Under the pieces are notes generated by a model that saw only the letters and a program-made list of their open reading frames with translations, made no database searches and had not been told where the DNA came from. 64,000 nucleotides of DNA from Bog-105 sp965277435. Lineage in GTDB: Bacteria; Acidobacteriota; Terriglobia; Bryobacterales; Bryobacteraceae. Shown one piece after another: positions 1 to 9,300 of this stretch (its first letter is position 1; every line of letters begins with the position of its first letter). Position numbers and translations under genes: made by a program. The DNA is taken from positions 2,418,001 to 2,482,000 of the forward strand of contig OZ255821.1 in assembly GCA_965277435.1 (NCBI GenBank). Direction: 5' to 3'.

Positions 1-408
1 CCCGGTCCTGCCGGCAGCCAGCCCGGCGATCTCTACGTGGTCATCAAAGTCGCCGAACATCCCGTCTTCGAACGCCACGATACCGACCTCCACTGCACTC
101 TGCCGATCAACGTCGCCCAGGCCGTACTCGGCGCAGAAATCGAGATCGATACCTTCGACGGCTCGCAAACCATCAAGATTCCCGAAGGAACCCAGGCTGG
201 AGCTCAGTTCCGTCTCCGCAATCTCGGCGTTCCCCAGTTAAACAGCCGTGCCCGCGGCGATCTCTACGTTCATCTCGACGTGCAGATCCCTAAGAAACTT
301 ACGCGCGATCAGCGCAAGCTCTTTGAACAGCTGCAGGAAGTTTTGCCCATCGAGAACTCTCCGCACGAAAAAAGCGTCTTTGAAAAGGTTCGCGACTTTT
401 TCGGCTAA
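1..408 (+). CDS. dnaJ: Chaperone DnaJ, C-terminal part (5' truncated by window edge)
   Basis: Co-chaperone of DnaK: binds unfolded clients and stimulates ATP hydrolysis by DnaK in the cytoplasm. The frame is open from base 1. The visible residues match the DnaJ C-terminal peptide-binding domain II (GDLYVVIKV, PEGTQAG, LGVP, RGDLYVHLDVQIPKKLT) followed by a short dimerisation tail ending in VRDFFG. The J-domain, Gly/Phe linker and zinc finger would lie upstream of the window. A GTG at 37 is internal and not the start. The next gene is convergent, 36 bp downstream. Confidence 0.93.
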   Translation, partial: PGPAGSQPGDLYVVIKVAEHPVFERHDTDLHCTLPINVAQAVLGAEIEIDTFDGSQTIKIPEGTQAGAQFRLRNLGVPQLNSRARGDLYVHLDVQIPKKLTRDQRKLFEQLQEVLPIENSPHEKSVFEKVRDFFG

Positions 409-444
409 CAGTAGGCCTGCCGCATTCGCCGCGCCCCTTAATTC

Positions 445-1473
445 TCAGCGCCCGGTTGCCGCCGCATACTGTTTCGAAAACTTATTGCGCGGATTAGAAA
501 CAGTGAAACTTCCGTCCTTCCGCGCACTCACCTTCAAATAAAAACCCGTATCCGCCTCACTCGTATTCGCAATATACGGATCCGAAACATTCCCTTGCGC
601 TCCATTGGCATCGGCAAAATGCAACTGCCACAAATCTTCCAGCCCCGGCGAAGACTTCACAACCTTCCAGGCCGATAGTGAAGCGCCTTTCTTCGCGCCG
701 TTATCCATAATGGCCACCCGCGGCGCAATCGCATCCACCAGGGCCGGGTCGTTACTCTGATCGAGACCATGATGCGAAACCACAAATAAATCAGCTTTTC
801 CGAGCTTGTTCACCGGGCACACCAGCTTCAATTCTTTATTCCACGTCAGATCGCCCAGGTCCACAATTCGAAACTCGCCATAATGCAAAACCGTTCCCAG
901 CGAGCGCGCATTTTCACTCGGGTCCGGTCCTTTTTCTTTCACCTGGCTGCATTGAGGATTACTCTGTCCCGCGCCCGGCAGCGCGCTCTCGATCACGTTC
1001 CCATCGCCCGAAACCACCTCCGCCTCAAGCCCCTTAATCGGCAAACGGTCGCCCGGCTTGGCAACAATGTGGTGCGAGTTCCCAAGGGCCGCCTGGTATT
1101 CGGAATAAAGCGTCGCAGACGTTTTCGATTGCTCCCGATTCTCGCCATGATCGATGAATGTCCCCACCGGCAGTTTCTGCGCCAGTTGCGGCACACCGCC
1201 AACGTGATCGGAATGATAATGCGTGATCAGAACGTAGTCGATTTTCTTAATATGCGCCAGTTTTGCGGCCGCGACGATACGGTTGGCGTCACGAAAAGCG
1301 TTATACCCCCACCCCGTATCGACCAGCAAAGTCTGTCCATGCGGCGGCACGAAAAGAGTACACTGCCCGCCCTCCACGTCGATGAAGTAAATCTCAAGCG
1401 GCTTTTCTTCGGCCGATATCGCCACCGTAAACAGCACTGCACACAAAGCCGCCGTAATTGCCCGCATGGCCAA
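445..1473 (-). CDS. Secreted MBL-fold metallohydrolase
   Basis: 342-residue protein with an N-terminal signal peptide (about residues 1-21, ending AISA) followed by a metallo-beta-lactamase fold. The metal-binding motif HYHSDH is at about residues 85-90, and a later SHHG histidine pair supports a dinuclear zinc site. The opening strand IYFIDVEGGQCTL resembles the ComEC-type MBL domain (IDVGQGD), but no membrane competence domain is present, so this is a stand-alone periplasmic hydrolase. The substrate cannot be told. It converges on dnaJ and diverges from the YecD-like gene. Confidence 0.85.
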   Translation of the reverse strand: MAMRAITAALCAVLFTVAISAEEKPLEIYFIDVEGGQCTLFVPPHGQTLLVDTGWGYNAFRDANRIVAAAKLAHIKKIDYVLITHYHSDHVGGVPQLAQKLPVGTFIDHGENREQSKTSATLYSEYQAALGNSHHIVAKPGDRLPIKGLEAEVVSGDGNVIESALPGAGQSNPQCSQVKEKGPDPSENARSLGTVLHYGEFRIVDLGDLTWNKELKLVCPVNKLGKADLFVVSHHGLDQSNDPALVDAIAPRVAIMDNGAKKGASLSAWKVVKSSPGLEDLWQLHFADANGAQGNVSDPYIANTSEADTGFYLKVSARKDGSFTVSNPRNKFSKQYAAATGR

Positions 1474-1572
1474 AATCGTATCAGACGGCCCGGGTCTCTC
1501 ACTGCTAGGCTAAAAACACGGTTTGAAAACACGAGCAATGATACGGCTTCGGATGACGTTACGCTCTTGCCC

Positions 1573-2193
1573 ATGCTGGTCTTAGAGCCGGCGACCACGG
1601 CGCTCATTATTGTTGACCTGCAGCACGGTCTTCTTGCGCTTCCGCTCACGCCCCACGACAGCGCTCGGGTGATCGCACGCTCTATCGAACTCGGCTATGC
1701 ACTCGCGGCAGCTGGCGGGATCGTCGTCCTGGTCAATACCAGCTACTCCGAAGGCTATGCTGATCGCCCGAACCAGCCGGCTGACGCGCCAATGAACCTG
1801 CCCGCCGAAGGACTCCCTGAAAACTGGGCCAGTCTCGTGACTGAAGTCTCAGCGCTTCCCGCCCAAGTGCACATCACCAAGCACCAGCAAAGCTCTTTCT
1901 TCGGCACCGAACTTGACCTGCAGCTTCGACGACGCGGCATAACAACGGTGGTCATCTGCGGAATTGCAACGAATTTCGGCGTAGAAGCAACTGCGCGCGA
2001 TGCCCACAACCTCAACTACGCCGTGGTGATCGCATCCGACGCCTGTAGCAGTGTGGCGCCCACCCTGCACGACTTTGCCGTCGAAAATATTCTCCCAAGA
2101 ATCGCACGCGTTCGCGGTTCATCCGCAATCATCGCGGCATTAAACGACGACGCTAGACGCACCGCGATCCCGATTGACCCTGCACTACACTGA
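1573..2193 (+). CDS. YecD-like isochorismatase-family protein lacking the nucleophilic Cys
   Basis: 206-residue cysteine-hydrolase-fold protein. The Asp (VDLQ) and Lys (ITKH) of the family triad are present. The position of the catalytic Cys is Gly (CGIATN then FGVEATARDA), as in E. coli YecD and in the EntB/PhzD isochorismatases. The internal stretch LELQLRRRG-like (here LDLQLRRRGI) and the ending PRIARVR also resemble YecD. The ATG at 1573 is chosen because the fold starts there; the frame is open far upstream but only as antisense of the MBL gene. It is followed 3 bp later by rsmA, so they are probably co-transcribed. Substrate unknown. Confidence 0.85.
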   Translation: MLVLEPATTALIIVDLQHGLLALPLTPHDSARVIARSIELGYALAAAGGIVVLVNTSYSEGYADRPNQPADAPMNLPAEGLPENWASLVTEVSALPAQVHITKHQQSSFFGTELDLQLRRRGITTVVICGIATNFGVEATARDAHNLNYAVVIASDACSSVAPTLHDFAVENILPRIARVRGSSAIIAALNDDARRTAIPIDPALH

Positions 2194-2196
2194 GGC

Positions 2197-2934
2197 TTGT
2201 CTCGCAAACTCGGCCAGCATTTCCTGATTCGCGACAGTATCCTCGAACGTCTCGCGCACGCTGCCTGCGGCGATCACACGCCGCGCGTTCTCGAGATCGG
2301 TCCCGGCCGCGGCGCACTCACCCGTCACCTTCTCCGTCACAGCGATGAAGTGCACGCCGTTGAAATCGATCCCCCGCTCGTCCGGTTTCTACAGTCGCAT
2401 TTCAGCGCGGAGCCCCGGCTCCATATCCATCTAAGCGACGTTCTCGATACCGACCTCACCCAGTGGGGACCCGCTGTTCTCGCCGGCAATCTGCCCTACT
2501 ACATCACCTCGCCCATCATCGACCGCTTCCTTCACCTCGACGCGCGTTTTCCATCCGCCGTTTTCCTTATGCAATGGGAAGTTGCTGCACGTCTCTTAGC
2601 CAATCCCTGCACTCGTGACTATGGCTATCTCACCGTCTCGACGCGCCTTGTTTGCGATGTTCAGCTTGTTTGCAAAGTCCCGCCCGACGCCTTCCATCCA
2701 CCGCCTAAAGTCGACTCCGGCGCGGTTCTCCTGCAACGCAAATCGTCACCGCCGGAACATCTAGACGAACTGCTGAAATTTGTCGGCCGCTGTTTCCGTC
2801 AAAAACGCAAAACGCTGCGCAACAATTTGCGCGAGGTCTACGGCGAAGGCATCGACAGCGCTCCCGAAGCCGGTATGCGCGCCGAGCAGTTGCCCCTTCC
2901 GCAGTTCCTCGATCTCTACCGGCGGCTACACTGA
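2197..2934 (+). CDS. rsmA: 16S rRNA adenine-N6,N6-dimethyltransferase (RsmA/KsgA)
   Basis: Dimethylates two adjacent adenines in the 3'-terminal hairpin of 16S rRNA late in 30S assembly, using S-adenosylmethionine. Family signatures are visible: KLGQHFL at the start, the SAM motif LEIGPGRGALT, the catalytic NLPYYI motif and a C-terminal FRQKRKTLRNNL helix. At 245 residues it is slightly shorter than usual. The start is TTG at 2197, three bases after the upstream stop; no in-frame ATG precedes the conserved N-terminus. gltX follows after 6 bp. Confidence 0.95.
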   Translation: MSRKLGQHFLIRDSILERLAHAACGDHTPRVLEIGPGRGALTRHLLRHSDEVHAVEIDPPLVRFLQSHFSAEPRLHIHLSDVLDTDLTQWGPAVLAGNLPYYITSPIIDRFLHLDARFPSAVFLMQWEVAARLLANPCTRDYGYLTVSTRLVCDVQLVCKVPPDAFHPPPKVDSGAVLLQRKSSPPEHLDELLKFVGRCFRQKRKTLRNNLREVYGEGIDSAPEAGMRAEQLPLPQFLDLYRRLH

Positions 2935-2940
2935 GAGTTC

Positions 2941-4362
2941 ATGATTCGCGCCCGCTTTGCGCCCTCGCCGACAGGCTATCTACACATCGGCAGCGCCCGC
3001 ACTTTCATCTTCAACTGGCTGTACGTCCGCAAGCATAAAGGCACCATGGTGTTGCGCATCGACGACACCGATATCGAGCGCAACACCGCAGCCTCGCTCA
3101 ATTCGATCTACGAAGGCCTCAACTTTCTCGACCTCGGCTGGGACGAGTTCTACCGCCAGTCCGAACGCCTCGACCTCCATCGCCAACTCGCTCATAGTCT
3201 GCTCGAAAAAGGTCTCGCCTACCGCGATTTCACGCCCGCTCTGCCCGAGTCGGACGACAAACCGCACTCCGCAGGGCCTTGGCTCTGTAACCCGGAAATG
3301 CGAGCTCTCTCGGCGGAAGAAAGCCGGCGTCGCGCCGATTCGGGCGAGCCTTTCGCCATTCGCTTCCGTGTCAATCGCGATCCGGTTTACCCCGTTGCAT
3401 TCCATGATGAAGTCTACGGCCGGCAATCGAAGCTGACGGCCGATATCGAAGACTTCGCCCTGCTGCGCAGCAACGGTATGCCGACCTATCATCTCGCCTC
3501 GTGCGCCGACGACATCGACCTCCAGATCAGCCACGTCATCCGCGGTCAGGATCATCTCTCGAATACCTTCAAGCACATCCTGCTTTTTGAAGCCGCTAAC
3601 TCCGCTGTGCCCGTGTTTGCACACCTCCCGCTACTTACTGCGCCCGATGGAGCTAAGCTTTCGAAGCGTAAACATGGCCCGGTGGTCAGCGTGATGACCT
3701 ATCGCGATAACGGTTTCCTCGCGCAGGCTTACATCAATTTCCTTTGTCTTCTCGGCTGGTCTCCCAAAGACAATCGTGAACAGATGACGCTCGACGAATT
3801 GACCGCCGCGTTTAGTTTCGAAGGCGTGAACCGCAGCAACGCCGTTGTCAATTTCACCGACGCCGATCCAATCGACCCTAAGGCCTTGTGGCTGAATTCG
3901 CAGCATCTCCGCAGTATGCCCGCCGCCGCGCTCGCGCCGCTCATCAGGAAAGTTCTCGAAGATCACAAGCTTGCGCCTTATGGCGACGAAGCCTTCTTCG
4001 TACATGTCGTCGACACAATTCGTTCCCGCTACGCCACCCTGCTCGACTTCCCGATCAAAGGACGCGCCTACTTCGCAGACGATTTCGAAATTGAAAAGCC
4101 CGCCCTCGACAAACTCGACGTGCCCGGTGCTCGCGAATTGCTGCATGAACTCGCCGATCGTCTTGCCGCCAACCCCGAGTTCTCCGAAGCTATCGCTGAA
4201 GCCGAACTACGCAGTTTAGCCGCAGAACGCGGCGTCAAAGCAGGTGTTTTGATCAACGGCAGCCGCGCCGCGCTCACCGGCCAGTCAGTCGGCCCGAGCG
4301 CTTTCGCCGTCTTCGCCTGCATCGGCCGTGAACGAGTCATCCAACGATTACGAAACGCCTGA
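2941..4362 (+). CDS. gltX: Glutamyl-tRNA synthetase
   Basis: Class I aminoacyl-tRNA synthetase that charges tRNA-Glu. 473 residues, usual length. The HIGH signature appears as LHIGSAR near residue 15, the Glu-specific DDTDIERN follows, and the KMSKS loop is KLSKRKHG at about residue 240. The C-terminal anticodon-binding helices are present. It sits in a forward run between rsmA and a carbamoyltransferase, with very short gaps (6 bp before, 2 bp after), indicating an operon. Confidence 0.97.
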   Translation: MIRARFAPSPTGYLHIGSARTFIFNWLYVRKHKGTMVLRIDDTDIERNTAASLNSIYEGLNFLDLGWDEFYRQSERLDLHRQLAHSLLEKGLAYRDFTPALPESDDKPHSAGPWLCNPEMRALSAEESRRRADSGEPFAIRFRVNRDPVYPVAFHDEVYGRQSKLTADIEDFALLRSNGMPTYHLASCADDIDLQISHVIRGQDHLSNTFKHILLFEAANSAVPVFAHLPLLTAPDGAKLSKRKHGPVVSVMTYRDNGFLAQAYINFLCLLGWSPKDNREQMTLDELTAAFSFEGVNRSNAVVNFTDADPIDPKALWLNSQHLRSMPAAALAPLIRKVLEDHKLAPYGDEAFFVHVVDTIRSRYATLLDFPIKGRAYFADDFEIEKPALDKLDVPGARELLHELADRLAANPEFSEAIAEAELRSLAAERGVKAGVLINGSRAALTGQSVGPSAFAVFACIGRERVIQRLRNA

Positions 4363-4364
4363 AC

Positions 4365-5942
4365 ATGCCAAAAGTTCTACTGGGCCTTGGCGGCTTACTC
4401 AGCGATCCCGCCTGCTGCGTGATCAAAGATGGCCAACTCGTTTCCGCCCTCGAACAGAACAAACTCGCCCACCACAACCGACCCGGAGCTTTCCCGGATG
4501 AAGCGCTCGCCGTCGCGCTCGAAGTGGCCGGCGTCCATTCCCGCGACATCGATTGCGTAGCCTTGGCCCGCCCCTTTGCGGTAGGCCTTGAAAGTGCCGC
4601 CCAGCTGCAACTCCGCGCCCGCTTCCCTACCAGTCAGATTGTTGTCGTCGATCATCATGACGCGCACGCCGCCTCCGCTTACTACGCTTCCGGCTTTCCG
4701 AGCGCGGGTGTGCTGAGTATTGATCGCGCCGGCGACTATCGCTCCGCTGTTTTATTCCGCGGCGAAGGCAATCGCCTGACGCGCGTTCGCGAACTCTACT
4801 TTCCTGATTCCTTCGGTGATCTCTACAATCGCGTTGCTGAACTACTCGGCTTCGAAGCCCGTGCCGATGAACACAAAGTCCAGTGGCTGTCCGCTCAGGG
4901 TCATCCCGCGTACCTCGACGTCTTCCGCCAGATCATCCATCTCGACGCTAACGCCTGGCCTCGATTCGATCGCAGTTTCTTCGATGCGGATCGCTTGATC
5001 CAGGGCGGTTTTAGCAGCAAGTTCTATGCCGCTACCGGTCTCGAGCCGAAAAACCCGATCTCTGAACCCACCAAAGCGGACCTGGCGAGTAGCCTTCAGC
5101 TATCTATCGAAGAAGCGATCACCGCTATGTTCGGAGGGGTGGACAGTGTTGCCATCGCCGGTGGCCTTGCCATGAACGCCATGCTGATTCACTCCCTCGA
5201 ACAGAAATTTCAAAATGTGTTCGTGCAACCTGCCGCCGGTAATGCCGGCACTGCCCTGGGCGCGGCGCTTTACGCCTGGCACAACTTTTACGGCGAACGC
5301 CAGCCTGTCCCTTTTCCAACGCTCTGTCTCGGCCCGGCTTACACCTCCGTCCAGATCAAGCAGGTTCTCGAAAATTGCAAACTTCGTTTCCGTTACCTTA
5401 TCACGGAAGAAGAGCTGATCCGCGAAGCGGTTCGCGCGCTGACGGACAATAAAATCACCGCCTGGATGCAAGGGCGCATGGAGTTTGGCCCGCGCGCGCT
5501 TGGCAACCGCAGCATTCTCGCCTCGCCCCTCAATCCATACTCGACCGAAAACCTCAACGTCTACATCAAACATCGCGAGGGTTTTCGCAAGTTTGCCGCT
5601 TCCGTTCCGGAAGAGCTTGCTGGCGCCTATTTCCGCGTCGGCCGCAACGCTCGTTTTCTGGCCACGGTCGGCGAAGTAGAACCAGCGTGGCGCGATCGTT
5701 TCACAGCTGCGATTCTCAGCGAAAACTTCATTCGCGTCCACACCGTCGCGCCGGAAACCAATCCGCTCTATCACGCCCTCCTGCTCGCGATAGGCCAAGC
5801 TACCGGACTGCCGGTGCTCTACAACACCAGCTTCAACCTCTTCGGTGATCCACTCGTCTGCACGCCCCGCGATGCCGTCCGCAGCTTCTATTCCTCCGGC
5901 ATCGACGCCCTCTTTGCAGGCAACTTCTTTCTCGAAAAATAG
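4365..5942 (+). CDS. NodU/CmcH-family carbamoyltransferase
   Basis: 525-residue enzyme of the family that transfers carbamoyl from carbamoyl phosphate, via a carbamoyl-AMP intermediate, to hydroxyls of antibiotics, Nod factors or glycans. The N-terminal ASKHA-like domain has the metal-binding VDHHDAHAASAYY motif; the C-terminal YrdC-like/carbamoyl domain carries GRMEFGPRALGNRSILASP and NTSFN. It starts 2 bp after gltX. No glycan, Nod or secondary-metabolite gene lies nearby, so the acceptor is unknown. Confidence 0.88.
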   Translation: MPKVLLGLGGLLSDPACCVIKDGQLVSALEQNKLAHHNRPGAFPDEALAVALEVAGVHSRDIDCVALARPFAVGLESAAQLQLRARFPTSQIVVVDHHDAHAASAYYASGFPSAGVLSIDRAGDYRSAVLFRGEGNRLTRVRELYFPDSFGDLYNRVAELLGFEARADEHKVQWLSAQGHPAYLDVFRQIIHLDANAWPRFDRSFFDADRLIQGGFSSKFYAATGLEPKNPISEPTKADLASSLQLSIEEAITAMFGGVDSVAIAGGLAMNAMLIHSLEQKFQNVFVQPAAGNAGTALGAALYAWHNFYGERQPVPFPTLCLGPAYTSVQIKQVLENCKLRFRYLITEEELIREAVRALTDNKITAWMQGRMEFGPRALGNRSILASPLNPYSTENLNVYIKHREGFRKFAASVPEELAGAYFRVGRNARFLATVGEVEPAWRDRFTAAILSENFIRVHTVAPETNPLYHALLLAIGQATGLPVLYNTSFNLFGDPLVCTPRDAVRSFYSSGIDALFAGNFFLEK

Positions 5943-5943
5943 T

Positions 5944-5965
5944 GTAGGGTACGCTTCAGCCTGCC
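5944..5965 (+). repeat. 22-bp dispersed repeat, copy 1
   Basis: Starts two bases after the carbamoyltransferase stop codon and matches 53864-53885 at 19 of 22 positions (shared GTAGGGTA and AGCCTG). The core GCTTYAGC is nearly palindromic. Both copies lie just downstream of a stop codon. Confidence 0.5.
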
Positions 5966-5975
5966 GTCTTGTCTC

Positions 5976-7502
5976 CTACGGTTTATTCGCGAAATAAGTC
6001 CGTATATTCTCTTCCGCCAACCCCTGTGACCGTGCCAGCGCCACTTTGGCGAGGTTGTACTGATACTGCGCCGAAATCAGATTCTCGTTTGCATCCGCCA
6101 GTGACTGCTGCGCCTGCACCACTTCCACAGTATTTGTCACGCCGGCTATGAAGCGGTCTCGCGACTGCGTCACCGTCTGGTTCGCCAGCTGCACGTTACT
6201 CTGCGCCACTTCCACCTGCTGCTGCGACGAATTCAGATCGAGCAGCGCTGTCCGCACTTCCAGATCGATCTGCCCACGCAAGTTCTCCATCTCGTTACGC
6301 CGGTTCCTCAACTCCGCATCATTTTGCAGAATATCGCCTTTAATTCGGCCGCCATCGAAGATATTGAACTCCACCGCTCCGGTCACATTGAACACGCCAT
6401 GCGAATTGGTAAATAGATGCAATCCTTCGTCGCCGTAATATCCGTTTACCGACAAAGTCGGATAGCGCTCCGCCTTCGCTCCGCGCAACGAAAATTGCGC
6501 CGCCAGCACACGCGCTTTCGCGGCCTGGTAATCCGGCCGGTGCTCATACGCCTTTCCCAGCGCATCCTGCAGCGAAACCGCCGACATCGGGACGGAAGGC
6601 GACGGATCGGCTACCGTAAAATCCTGTCCGATCGCCAGTCCGATAATCCGGCCCAACATCAGTTTGTCTTTCAGAAATTGATTGCTCACCGCCACCAGCG
6701 TTTGCTGCCGCTGCTTCAACTCCACTTCCGAGCGCGTCACATCAATCGCAATCGCCGTCCCGGCATCGTGCCGGCGAGAGGCATTCGTGAACACCGCCCG
6801 GTCGGCATCGATTTCCGCCTGTGTCGCCACAATGCGCGCCGCGTCCGCAATAATCTGCAAATACGCATTCCCGACTCCCTGCACCACCAGATCGCGTGCG
6901 TTCTTTACCGACAGCAGCGACGCTTTCGTCTCCTCGCGCGAAGCTCGATAGTTGCTGATGGATGTATAGTCGAACAGAGAAAGGTTGGCATTCACCGAAG
7001 CGAGCTGGTATCCATACGGGCCTACAATCGTCGGAATGGAAATGCCGGGAAACGAGAACAGAAAACCCACCGCCTGCAAATTGATCTGCTGTTCGGTGGC
7101 GCTCACCTGCCCGGTAACCTGCGGCAGCAAGGCACTCAAGGCTCTCAGACGCTGGGCGCGGATCTCCCGGCTCGATTGCTCATTTGTCAGCAGACCCAGG
7201 TTCGCGCGCAATCCACGATTAATCGCATCACCTAAACTGAGCGCAATAGGAGTCGAGCTGGCCTGACCCTCGGGCACGCTTCCCTGAAAACTGGGATCGC
7301 CAGTTTGCGGCGCCGGCGTTGTCATCTGTGCGCCCGGATTAGACTGCGACGACCCGCCGGAACTGCCGCCGCCAGATTGCATCCCGCTGGAACTGGAACT
7401 GCTGCCGGATTGCTGACTCCCCTGCGGCTTCGCCGGAAGCGCCAGTAGCACTAGCATCAGACACACAACAAAGTAAGGCCTTGTTTTCCTTGCTTTATTC
7501 AT
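5976..7502 (-). CDS. TolC-family outer membrane efflux protein
   Basis: 508 residues with a signal peptide (MNKARKTRPYFVVCLMLVLLALPAKP). A Ser/Gly-rich low-complexity stretch (about residues 30-60) comes next, then two copies of the OEP repeat: long helices such as LGDAINRGLRANLGLL and the second half from LQDALGKAYEHRPDYQAAKARV. This is the usual trimeric alpha-barrel channel architecture for type I secretion or RND efflux. No adaptor or inner membrane pump gene is adjacent, so its partner is encoded elsewhere. The Ser/Gly linker is unusual for TolC proteins. Confidence 0.88.
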   Translation of the reverse strand: MNKARKTRPYFVVCLMLVLLALPAKPQGSQQSGSSSSSSGMQSGGGSSGGSSQSNPGAQMTTPAPQTGDPSFQGSVPEGQASSTPIALSLGDAINRGLRANLGLLTNEQSSREIRAQRLRALSALLPQVTGQVSATEQQINLQAVGFLFSFPGISIPTIVGPYGYQLASVNANLSLFDYTSISNYRASREETKASLLSVKNARDLVVQGVGNAYLQIIADAARIVATQAEIDADRAVFTNASRRHDAGTAIAIDVTRSEVELKQRQQTLVAVSNQFLKDKLMLGRIIGLAIGQDFTVADPSPSVPMSAVSLQDALGKAYEHRPDYQAAKARVLAAQFSLRGAKAERYPTLSVNGYYGDEGLHLFTNSHGVFNVTGAVEFNIFDGGRIKGDILQNDAELRNRRNEMENLRGQIDLEVRTALLDLNSSQQQVEVAQSNVQLANQTVTQSRDRFIAGVTNTVEVVQAQQSLADANENLISAQYQYNLAKVALARSQGLAEENIRTYFANKP

Positions 7503-7546
7503 TCAAACGTTCGTTGAGACCAACGTCCAGAATAGCCGAGTGATCC

Positions 7547-8602
7547 TTACAGATTGCGCTTCAGATACGAACAGATCTCGTATCCCGCCAGATACTTGAA
7601 CGGAAACGCGCCCAGCGTGTAATGGCCGCACGGCAGCACCGCCACATCGTGTCTCCACTTTTGTGCTCGCGCGCTCTGGATCACCTGTTTCGATAGATGT
7701 ACCGGAAAGGTAGTGTCGTAGCGCGTGTAGATGAACTTCGAGTGGTGCTTCTTTGCCGTGAACTGCTCCCAGTAGCTCGGCGGGCTGACGCACATCCAGA
7801 CCTTGCGCAGCATCGGCAGGTCAATCTCGTTCTCAAGGCTTTGCCGGATATGCCGAGTTGATAAGCCTTCCCAAACCACATCCGCCACGTAAGTGGAGCA
7901 GTGATTAAAAACGTTCACTTTGATCCGGGGATCGTGCGCGCTGGCCAGGAACGCGTAACATGAGCCCAGGCTCGTGCCGATGATGCCGAGATCCGTGAAG
8001 CCTTGCTGCTCCAGCCAGTCGAAACAAGCGCGTGAGTCGATCACCGCCTGGCGCGTAGCGTCAATCGTCCGGCAAATGTTCGATGAAACGGCGTAATCCG
8101 CCCGTGCCAGCCCCGCGGGCATGCGCCCATCATGGTATGGCAAACTGAGCCGTAGCACCGATATGCCGAGCCGCTGCAAGCCTGCGCAGAGTGCATTGTG
8201 CTGCGGCAGTTTCGAATTCCAGTGCGGCAGCAGCACCACCGCTTTACGGTTGTTATTCCTGGCCGGATACCACAGCGCCCGCACTGTGTTGTTCTCGGGG
8301 TAAGGCGTGGACACCGGCGACGTAAAGCTGAGCCAGTCACCCAAAAGCTCGAAGTCTGTCGGCGAATCATAGCCGAAAAATTCCACACTCCGCCGTGCGA
8401 TCTCGTCATTCAATTCAACCAGTTCGTCAAGCGAAGCGATCGGTCCTACTCCCGCTAACCAGCGCCCGCTCCATTCGGCGCCGAGTTCAAAGGGGCGCAC
8501 AATACGATCGTTCGACCGGAAGCATAAATCGTTTTCCCAGCGATCGATCCAATTCCGATAGCGGCTGGAGGCCGGACGCAATACCTGGTTCATGCGGTGC
8601 AC
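7547..8602 (-). CDS. Alpha/beta hydrolase, ABHD18-like
   Basis: 351-residue cytosolic alpha/beta hydrolase. Visible elements: VVLLPHWNSK oxyanion region at about residue 140, nucleophile elbow GTSLGS near residue 212, an acidic residue in YTRYDTTFPV and the catalytic His in LPCGHYTLG near the C-terminus. The layout resembles the ABHD18/DUF2048 group. No signal peptide. Substrate unknown; it stands between the TolC-like gene and a response regulator. Confidence 0.78.
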   Translation of the reverse strand: MHRMNQVLRPASSRYRNWIDRWENDLCFRSNDRIVRPFELGAEWSGRWLAGVGPIASLDELVELNDEIARRSVEFFGYDSPTDFELLGDWLSFTSPVSTPYPENNTVRALWYPARNNNRKAVVLLPHWNSKLPQHNALCAGLQRLGISVLRLSLPYHDGRMPAGLARADYAVSSNICRTIDATRQAVIDSRACFDWLEQQGFTDLGIIGTSLGSCYAFLASAHDPRIKVNVFNHCSTYVADVVWEGLSTRHIRQSLENEIDLPMLRKVWMCVSPPSYWEQFTAKKHHSKFIYTRYDTTFPVHLSKQVIQSARAQKWRHDVAVLPCGHYTLGAFPFKYLAGYEICSYLKRNL

Positions 8603-8648
8603 GGGCAGATCGCAAACACAGCGGCGCGGTAGAGAGAGGCCATTGCCT

Positions 8649-9056
8649 CTATTTTAGCTTTTGGCTCTGCCAGTAGTACCGCATCACGATTTCTCCCACC
8701 CGCAGAAACGAATCGAGTTCGAATGGTTTCTGAATATGCGCATTCGCCAGAGGCGCAATCCGCTCCATCGCATCCTTCGGTGATGAACTGAATATCGCCA
8801 CAAATAGTCCTGCTAATCGCTCTTCCGCGCGGATAAAATGCAACACTTCCAGCCCATCCCGCCGCGGGATGTTCAAATCCAGCACCACGATATCCGGTCG
8901 CTCGCCCGCCAGATATTCAATAGCCGTGTCACCATCTCCAATGGCCACGGTATGACACGCCGGATCTTCCGCATGAATGGCTTTCTTGATCAGGTAAATG
9001 TCGGCTGGATTGTCTTCCACCAATAAAACTTCCAGTCGCGGATTGTCAGTAAGCAT
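8649..9056 (-). CDS. Single-domain response regulator (Rcp1-like)
   Basis: 135-residue receiver domain with no output domain. The acidic pocket is VEDNPAD, the phosphoacceptor Asp is in VVLDLNIP, and the conserved Lys is in HIQKPFELD. The N-terminal LLVEDNPADIYLIKKA pattern is typical of CheY-like regulators that pair with phytochrome or hybrid kinases. No kinase is adjacent. The probable output is protein-protein signalling. Confidence 0.88.
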   Translation of the reverse strand: MLTDNPRLEVLLVEDNPADIYLIKKAIHAEDPACHTVAIGDGDTAIEYLAGERPDIVVLDLNIPRRDGLEVLHFIRAEERLAGLFVAIFSSSPKDAMERIAPLANAHIQKPFELDSFLRVGEIVMRYYWQSQKLK

Positions 9057-9300
9057 TCATGAAATGGCGAACTCGCTAGACCAATTTCTACAGATTGAAT
9101 GAATCCGGCTTTAATCAGCGGCGGAGGCGCAAGCAGCAATTAGTGTTCAACACTGCAATTGCAATTCCTCATAATTGCACGAATTCCGAAAAATCAAGAA
9201 TCACATTCTTTTCTTCGGATGTGCGACATAAGCCCACCGGTCGCTCACGCTCGCGGCTCAGTTACACGCTCGTAACCGTCCGGCTGCTATAAACACCTAT

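Noticed and set aside
883..1572. Long in-frame extension upstream of the YecD-like gene
   Set aside because: It is antisense to the MBL hydrolase and has no similarity; the fold starts at ATG 1573.
6417..7235. 272-codon plus-strand frame
   Set aside because: Shadow of the TolC-like gene on the opposite strand; Arg-rich and without motif.
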